DNA of 64,000 nt from Sequoia sempervirens (Eukaryota; Streptophyta; Pinopsida; Cupressales; Cupressaceae), in the NCBI GenBank assembly GCA_007258455.2, contig VDFB02000003.1:45087875-45151874 (forward strand). The letters run 5' to 3'. The position numbers were made by a program, and so were the translations under genes. Shown here in pieces: positions 57,294 through 64,000 of the stretch. How positions within the stretch are numbered: the first letter of the stretch is position 1; each line of letters starts with the position of its first letter. A model generated the notes under the pieces. It did not search any database, was not told the origin of the DNA, and worked only from the letters and a program-made list of their open reading frames with translations.

Positions 57294-58358
57294 ATAATGC
57301 CTCCACTTCCTAAGGGACTACACTAAAGCATATAATTCTAGATCATAGGTAGAGTACTTCTACTTGGCTTCATTGAGCTTTTCACTAAAGAAGGCTACAG
57401 GCCTACCTTCTTGACTAAGTACTCCTCCTACTACTACTCCACTTACATCACACTCAACTGTGAACAACTTGTCAAAACTAGGCAATAATAGAATTGGTTG
57501 AGTTGCCACTTCTTGTTTCAGTTTTTCAAACCCTTTATCAGCCTCTAGAGTCCACTTAAACTTTGTTTTCAGACCACCTTTGATAGTATCTAGGACTGGT
57601 GCACATATGCCACTGAAATTCCTTATAAACTTCCTATAGAATTGAGCCAAACCATGAAAAATCCTTACCTCTGTTGCTGTGGTTGGTGTGGGCCAGTTTA
57701 GGATGGCTTCCACCTTGCTTGGATCCATCTTCAACGTTCCTTGGGATACTACAAACCCCAAATATACAAGTTCTTACTTGAAGAACTCACACTTCTCAAG
57801 ATTGATTGCCAACTTCTCCTCTTGCAACCTTTGAAGAACCATCTCCACATGCTTCAAATGTTCTTCTGCTGTCTTACTAAAAATCAATATGTCATCAAGA
57901 TATACTACCACAAAGATCCCTGTGAAATCCTTAAGCACTTCATTCATTAGTCTCATGAACATGATAGGGGCATTTGAGAGGCCAAATGGCATCACTTTCC
58001 ACTCATATAACCCATCATTTGTCTTAAAAGTTGTCTTCCATTAATCACCATCCTTAATTCTGATCCGATGGTACCCACTCTTGAGGTCCAACTTTGTGAA
58101 GAACTGAGCACCTCCAAGACAATCCATCAGGTCTTCAATTCTAGGAATAGGAAACCTATACCTAATGGTGATCCTATTTATTGCCCTGGAATAAGTACAA
58201 AGTCTCCACTTACCTCCTTTCTTGGTTGCTAAAACCACTGGCACTGCACAAGGGCTGATGTTGTTTTGAATCAATCCTTGATCCAATAATTCTTGCACTT
58301 GCCTAGCTACCTCTAGGTTCTTCTCTGGTGTAAGCTTGTATGCTACTTTATTAGGCAT
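57294..58358 (-). pseudogene. Reverse transcriptase and RNase H of B (copy 2)
   Basis: The frame from 58358 reads [88 protein letters not shown] (YLDD at 57902-57891), [70 protein letters not shown] and another TAG before LRKWRHYLLPKEF. RT active-site aspartates are present, and RNase H has ECDVSG in place of DCDASG. Only stops, no frameshift, inside this part. Confidence 0.9.
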
Positions 58359-59038
58359 GAGGATCTAGGTATGAAGTCAATTTGATGACTTATTGCTCTC
58401 TTTGGTGGTAAAGTTGTTGGTGTACCATCATTGACTATGCTCTTGTACTTATCAAGCAACCTTTGGACTGCTTCTGGTAAGATTGTCCTTTCATCCTTTT
58501 CCTCCTCGTTGGGTTGCATCATGATCACATATCCTTCATTCCCTTGGTGTAGGTCCTTAAGGAACTCCTTGCCACTGCTCAACATGATGTTTGGTACTTT
58601 TGACTGTCCTTCATCTTCTTCTGATAGTGACTGCAATTTGAAGGTTCTTCCATCCTTCTTGAATGAGATGGTGTTCTCTTTCCCATCATAAATGGCACTT
58701 CTATCATATTGCCATGGTCTACCCAGTAGTAGATGGCATGCATCCATGGGTAATACATCACAAACCAACTTGTCTTTATATCCTCCAATTGAAAATTCCA
58801 CTGTTACTTGCTCATTAACCAAAACACTCTGCCCTTTGTTTAGCCATGTGACCTTGTAGGGGTTATTGTGAGGTACTTTCTCCAATTTCAATTTAGTTAC
58901 TACCTCCTCTGAGATTATATTATCTGTTGAACCAGAATCTACAATGACTTTGGACACTTTTCCAAGTATCTTGCATCTTACTTTAAAAAGAGCTCTTCTT
59001 TGCTTAGGTTCCTCTTTGACTGGTTGTCTGATCAACAC
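58343..59038 (-). pseudogene. Protease of B
   Basis: A 231-codon open stretch: LIRQPVKEEPKQRRALFKVR, CKILGKVSKVIVDSGS (Asp-Ser-Gly intact), TDNIISEEVV, DVLPMDACHLLLGRPWQYD. The GRPW block is typical of gypsy proteases. It ends DFIPRSSCLIK, where a frameshift separates it from the reverse transcriptase at about 58350. Upstream it overlaps gag by a few bases in the -1 frame. Confidence 0.88.
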
Positions 59039-60204
59039 TCTGTAAACATCAGATTTTCTCCTACCTCAGATTCTATATGACTGATTTTAGATGCTTTAGG
59101 ACTCATGGTGTCCTCTTGTGCATAGGCCACTCTCTTTTCATTGCTTGATGATGATGCTTTCTCCGAGCACCTATAAGCAGGGTGACCTAGTTGTCCACAA
59201 TGGTAACACTTCATGTTTGCAAAGTAAGAATTACTCCTACCTACTCCTCTTCCTCTATTTGAACCTCCTTGAGGTCCTCTTCCTCTATTAAATCCTCCTC
59301 TTGAGGATGTTTCACCTCCATGCTCAGTGAGTTTGGATTCTCCTTGATTTCTTTGGTCACTACCTCTTCCTTGGTAACCACCACGTTGTCCTCTTTGATC
59401 TCTACCTTTTCCTCTACCCTTAGAAGACTGATCTTGCTTCCTCTTGTTCCTTTCCTCAATCTTGATAGCCAACTGATAACATTGATGTACTTTTTTAGGA
59501 CTCAAAAGAGCCATCTCCTCTTGGATGTTCCATTTCAAGCCATTAAGGTACCTGGCCACTTTGAGGCTCTCATCCTTTGTCACATTAGACCTCATACAAA
59601 GCTTTTGAAACTCTTCAGTATAGGTGTTTACATCTTGGTCTTTCTGCCTTAGACTTTGCCTCTTCTTGTGCAACTGAATCTCATAGTCATCTGGCATGTA
59701 GGATTCCTTCACCTTAGCAACCATTCCTTTCCAAGTTGATATGGGTTGTTTGCCTTCTTTCTCCCTTTCTGTCTGAATGAACTTCCACCATGTCAAGCCT
59801 GATCCTCTCAATCTTGACTTAGCAACCTTCACCTTCTAAGCTTCAGTGACTCCATCATACTCAAAGTGATTCTCCATGCCTTCTATCCAGTCCATGACTA
59901 AATCAGGTTCCATTTTCCCACTAAACAGTGGTATGCCCTCAAGTCCTTTTCCACTCAAGGCTTTCAATTCCTTCAAGAAAGGCTCTTCCTCCAAAATAGG
60001 GTCAGGTTCACGGTCCTTGTCTTCCTCTGCAACCTCTTCTTCCTTTGGTACCCTACCTTCCAACTTCACGTTGTTCAATGCTTTCTCAAGCTACTCTATT
60101 CTTTCTTTTAACGACTTGTTGTCCTCCTCTTGTTCTTCAACCCTCTTGGCTAATTGTGCATTTGTCACCATGACAGGAGGTTCACTTGACTCAACCTCTG
60201 ACAT
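59032..60204 (-). pseudogene. gag of B
   Basis: Starts with ATG at 60204 (MSEVESSEPPVMVTNAQLAK). TAG stops lie at about 60093 (after KERIE) and 59833 (after GVTEA), then it is open for 266 codons. Capsid motifs are IPLFSGKMEPDLVMDWIEGM, LRGSGLTWWKFI, SYMPDDYEIQLHKKRQSL and YLNGLKWNIQEEMALL. A Gly/Arg-rich stretch leads to the zinc knuckle CYHCGQLGHPAYRC, C-X2-C-X4-H-X4-C and intact. The frame ends TEC-TGA at 59032, overlapping the protease frame. The start was chosen because it follows the primer-binding site directly and opens the only frame with gag motifs. Confidence 0.88.
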
Positions 60205-60232
60205 ATATTACTCTTTCCCAAATCTTTTTCTC

Positions 60233-60244
60233 GCTCTGATAACA
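60233..60244 (-). other. Primer-binding site of B
   Basis: Minus strand TGTTATCAGAGC, the initiator-Met tRNA site TGGTATCAGAGC with one G-to-T change, three bases inside the 5' LTR end. Confidence 0.8.
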
Positions 60245-60247
60245 ATA

Positions 60248-61712
60248 TGATAGGGAGGCTGGAGGAGTCAATCACAGATTCCTGCACTAGGCCTTGTCAT
60301 AGACCTCCTTGGTGTATTTTTCTGCTCCACCTTAACCTATAGGAACACTACCTTGTCTAGGTTCCCCTAGTTCTCCTAGCCAACCTCACCATCTTGACAA
60401 ATTTTGATCAACCAAAACAATCCTTAGTTCAACGCTTCACTCTTCCTTAGCCTTTAATACTCTAAAGACTAATCTTCCCACAACACTTAAAGAGGATCTT
60501 GCAGGGGTGTGGGCTTGCTTTCAATAGCTTCAAAATAGTTTCCTAGGTCCTAGAAGGTTTTCCAAGACTCTACCTTTTCACCGCTTGTAATGGAACCCTC
60601 ATCTAGGGTTAGGAAGGCTAGTAGCCTTTGAGCCCCTATTAGGTCTCCAATTCTAAGAAATCTGGCTATTGTTCTTGACTTTGCAAAACAAACCCCAATC
60701 TTTTTCTTGGATTCTCATTCCCTAAGGCTACCTCTCAAGGAATTTTGGGGTCTTAAGGCTTAGCAGGCCGTACAATGCATTGTTCTTAGAAATGAGTCTA
60801 AACTAGGGTTTCTAAACTGTTCAAAGCTATTTATGGACTGTCAAAAAGTTCTCCTCCTAAATCAATTGATAGACCCTCCTCCTTATCACCATACAAGGCC
60901 AAGACCTTCCCCTAAATTCTCCAAGAAGAATTTCTCAAAAAGCCTTACTCCCCTGCAAATTATCCATGTTGTCCTGTACCCTTTCCTAGCCGGGCTCTTC
61001 ACTGTCTCACCTAGGGCAAGGATTTTCTCTTAGCTCCTGCAACCAAAAAAACCCTAACACCTACCATATTTACAAGCATGGAGTCTAGGCACATTTCCCA
61101 AAAGTTTGTACAATTTGTACAGAGGAAAGGTGCTCTAGAGCTCCATTTCTTTCCAAGCTGCCTGTTATAGGCCTGAAAATGACAGTGAGCTAACTATTTA
61201 CAAATGACAAAAGAAAAAGATTTACACAGATAGAAAAATGACACTCCAACCTTGCACAATATTAATACTACATACTACAAACAAGATGACAGTAGAGTTA
61301 CGCCATTAAGGTTCAGTTTTAACACAAAAACACAGAAAAACTATCTTTTTAACATTGTTTTCCTTCAATCTTCAGATATGTCACAAAATAACAATGCTTC
61401 TAACCCTGCCTCAGAGTCGATTCATGCCTTAAATAGGCTTCCAAAATAGTTTAGGTGCTTGGGTCGAGCTTCTAGATGACCTAAAAATGCAATTTATAAA
61501 ACCCAATGTGTTTTCAAACACCTTGCCATCTCTAGATAGGTTTACACAATGATGTTGTAAAGCTATTGAACACTTATCACCTTCTTTCCCAAAGTTCAAA
61601 AACAACCCCAAGCACCTAAAACAATGGTCAACATGACCTTATGATAGCACAACAAAATTTGGACTTCAAGCAAAACTCCAACAATAGTCCTTTCCCAGGT
61701 GCTCCTACACCA
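60248..61712 (-). repeat. 5' LTR of B
   Basis: Minus strand TGGTGTAGGAGCACC...CTATCA, 1465 bases. Differences from the 3' LTR are mostly single transitions. Only one copy is in the window because copy 1 of the block ends before it. Confidence 0.92.
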
Positions 61713-62853
61713 CCAGCATTCCTAAAAAGTGCTAGTGGGCCCCACGGTTTCGAGCTTAGAGTGGAATCTTGCTACGTGTCAACCATTTGCTAAGTATTTC
61801 GATGCGAGAATGAAATAACAATTGCGGGCAGCGAAATGTTGCCACACATCTTTTACACTTGGATGATGGAGCATTCCCTCCGCTGTGATAAGGTTCTCGG
61901 CCCATTCGACACGTGTTGCATTTTCTCAAGTCCTCGACAGCGATGGGAGAAAGGTTCATGCGGGTAGCAAAAGACTACCATGTGCCTTGGTGACGAATCT
62001 ATTTTGCTAGCGATAAACTGGATGAACCAAATAATGCTATTGGTTGCTACTTGTCATAATCATTCACAACAGTGGATGACACTTGTCTAACCAGGACCAC
62101 CGCCATCATTACAGAGGATGCACATGTGCCTAGGATGACTAGATGCTGTGTTCCAGCTCAAGCCTATTTTAACGGCCTGGGGAATATTTTGATTTAGGCA
62201 TCATTGCAGAAGATTGCGAAATATTTTCTGTTACTGCTCTCTGAGGTGGTGGGAGGTTTTTCCTGCTATATGTACTTTCTCTGTTAATGAGAAAGGGCTC
62301 GAAACTAGAGAAAAACACGCTAGTTCTAGCAAAAAGATGTCAAGCCTCTATTACTATTTTATTTAATTGCAAAACTCTCAGACTGTGCCAATTGTTCGGC
62401 CTTTCTATTTTTCATACTTTTGATTAAACTGTGAATTGTGTTTTATATTGTTGACACTTCATTTGAAGAACTTATATATATGTTGGATACAAGTTTGCTT
62501 ACCTAGATCATGTCTAATGACTCTTCTTGGCAATGAGAATGTGTGCAATATTATTTTATGTCAATAAATGAATTGTCTATGTTATAATTTTAAGTCTATG
62601 ATGTTTTGGAATACAACAACACCATTCAGGCCCTTAAATCTATGATTTATCGTGCCCATCATCAAATCTTGGCACATCGTCTTAGGTTAGACTTTGTTTT
62701 ATTATATTCGCTTCCTTTTCCATTTCCAAACCCTATTATAGAAGAAGTCGACTTCTCTAAAAATTTGGAGGTTACTCAGTTTAGCGCAAAAGGTCCCCCT
62801 TAAACTAAGTTTCCCATAAGACTCTGTTACCTTGTCAAATTTTGGCATCAACA
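61713..62853 (+). repeat. 5' LTR (right part) of element D
   Basis: The sequence ends TTTGGCATCAACA, followed by GTTT and, soon after, a primer-binding-like site, as at the LTR end of C. It contains a TATA-like TGCTATATGTAC near 62269 and a T-rich tail. The LTR start is not visible. It may lie left of B, with B inserted in it, but I could not link it to the 53790-54118 spacer. No gene is seen here. Confidence 0.5.
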
Positions 62854-62867
62854 GTTTGTTCTTTTTC

Positions 62868-62884
62868 TGGCACGCCCAGTGGGA
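62868..62884 (+). other. Primer-binding-like site of D
   Basis: TGGCACGCCCAGTGGGA, 14 bases after the presumed LTR end. Close to the site of C. I do not name the tRNA. Confidence 0.6.
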
Positions 62885-62918
62885 CTGAACTTAATGAAAT
62901 TGCATTATAGAAGGGTGT

Positions 62919-64000
62919 ATGAGCCATCGGCCTATAATTATATCCCAAACTGCAGGTAACCCTAGTTTACTAGTACCTCCGCTAGGGACAGTCCAGGTCG
63001 CTAATCAGCTAGTAACTGTTCCATTTCCACTACCCTTTCCTCTCACCATGTTGCCGACTACCAACAAAAACTATGTAGCATGGGATGCCGGAAGTCCCTT
63101 GGTAGCCCCGATAGTGCCCGCTGTCTAGGGCGTTATCCCGGTTTCGGCCATGAAAGCTATCCCCAAATTTTGCAGAGACGACTCAAAAACGCTAGCAGAA
63201 CATTTGCAAGATGTGGCGAACATATGTCTGGTACATAGTATTACAATGCAGAATGTAGCCCTGAGGCTCCTCACCGCGTCTTTCAAAGGAAAGGCTCTGG
63301 ATTGGTACCGAACACTGACTCCTAATTCAATTCGCACCTGGGATGAGCTCGGAGATCCATTCTATGAAAGATTCTTGAATGACGAAGATCGTTCTTCATT
63401 GTATTACCAGCTATCCATCATAAAACGAGCCCCCAAGGAGGCTCTGATGGACTTCAATGCCCGATTTCACGCAAATTGGCAAAGGATTCCTATTACCATC
63501 CACCTGAATCCTGAGTTGGCCTTTATATTTTATCTAAAGTCCATCAATTCTGAAATTTTTGTGATGATCAAGTCTTTGGGAGGAGCTACTCTACCATATG
63601 CTTATGGTACCGCTATCAAAGCTAAGAATCATTTGATAGATTGCAGAAAATTTCCTCCTCAACCTATTATGTCGATATTTCCTAAAATATCGATCTTCGC
63701 GCAAGAGGTCGCATCAACTATTGCGCCTGCAACTACCCAATCAATGTACACATATGTGGCCACCCCTGAAAACGTGGCTTCTACATCAGGATCTTCCAAG
63801 GATGAAATAAGCAACCTCAAAGAGATGTTGCGAACCATGGCGAATGATATAACCACTCTTAAGCGGAACCAAGCAACGCCTCCACGACCCGCATATCAAA
63901 ACTATCAAGGTGGGTGGTCTACTTATCAGCAAAATCAATATTAGGGTGTGCCTTGCACTAATCCACCAACGCCGACTGCAAACCAAATGGTGTCGGTGCA
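62919..64000 (+). pseudogene. gag relic of Tat-type element D (cut by window end)
   Basis: One frame from ATG at 62919 to the window end, with TAG at 63126 and at 63942. Motifs match gag of C: AIPKFCRDDSKTLAEHLQDV, NVALRLLTASFKGKALDWYR, SIRTWDELGDPFYERF, IIKRAPKEALMDFNARFHAN, FYLKSINSEIFVMIKSLGGA. Then comes a Gln/Asn/Tyr-rich tail as in C. The element runs on the plus strand, opposite to C. Pol lies outside the window. Both stops are TAG, where related proteins tend to have Gln. Confidence 0.85.

Larger units (their letters stand above)
41446..58174. repeat. 16.7-kb duplicated block, copy 2 (matches 3479-20052)
   Basis: This is the copy that is continuous with its surroundings: on the left it is the middle of T, on the right the middle of B's reverse transcriptase, both in complete elements. 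Here the A/T tract near 43015 reads TTTTTATTTTATTTTTAAAA where copy 1 has a run of A. 50075-50230 is present only here. Confidence 0.95.
54119..61712 (-). mobile_element. Chromodomain Ty3/gypsy element B, complete (copy 2)
   Basis: A 7.6-kb element on the minus strand: 5' LTR 60248-61712, initiator-Met-type primer-binding site, gag, protease, reverse transcriptase, RNase H, integrase, chromodomain, 3' LTR 54119-55582. It is the best-preserved chromovirus here. Protease DSGS, reverse transcriptase YLDD and the zinc knuckle are all intact, but frameshifts at the gag/pol junction, before the RT and in the integrase, about ten stops, and an Asp-to-Asn change in integrase disable it. The LTRs differ by roughly 3%. 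Confidence 0.93.

Overview
The window is nuclear DNA from a land plant with a large genome full of LTR retrotransposons. Three things point there: nested, decayed Ty3/gypsy elements of plant-only lineages (Tat-type with an extra archaeal-type RNase H, and chromodomain chromoviruses); a plant mobile domain gene; and GT-AG introns in AT-rich sequence. A gymnosperm would fit the element density and heavy decay, but nothing here proves it. I see no intact cellular gene. Almost every coding stretch is a relic carrying in-frame stops.

Layout. 1-3478 (+): a broken multi-exon gene with a SET-like domain in its first visible exon and a plant En/Spm (Ptta)-transposase-like region in later exons, cut off at 3478. 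3479-20052: first copy of a 16.6-kb block. It holds the 3' half of a Tat element (T, +) with an antisense plant mobile domain gene and 3' LTR, then a chromodomain gypsy element (A, +), then the left part of a second chromodomain element (B, -). This copy ends at a 100-N gap (20053-20152). 20153-24734: 3' end and LTR of another retroelement (E, +) and an unidentified minus-strand protein relic. 24735-36647: a full-length Tat-type element (C, -) with 2.7-kb LTRs and an RNase H domain upstream of the reverse transcriptase. 37237-47759: the complete version of T, with both LTRs and a GAAAG target-site duplication. 48100-53789: A again. 54119-61712: the complete version of B. 61713-64000: LTR end, primer-binding site and gag of a fifth element (D, +), related to C and cut by the window edge.

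How the parts relate. The block at 41446-58174 is nearly identical to 3479-20052, including T's target-site duplication and the junctions between elements. It is therefore one locus present twice, not repeated insertions. The second copy is continuous with complete elements on both sides. The first begins inside an exon of the SET/transposase gene and stops at the gap, so it is either a very recent segmental duplication or a misplaced haplotig. Decay is biased: element C keeps one 6.2-kb gag-pol frame without a frameshift but with 23 stops by my count, 19 of them TAG. This is what C-to-T change at methylated CAG sites would give.

The points most worth checking are the SET/transposase gene, the RNase H order in C, the antisense mobile domain gene in T, the TAG-only decay, a catalytic motif replaced by a locally copied filler in A, and the duplicated block.
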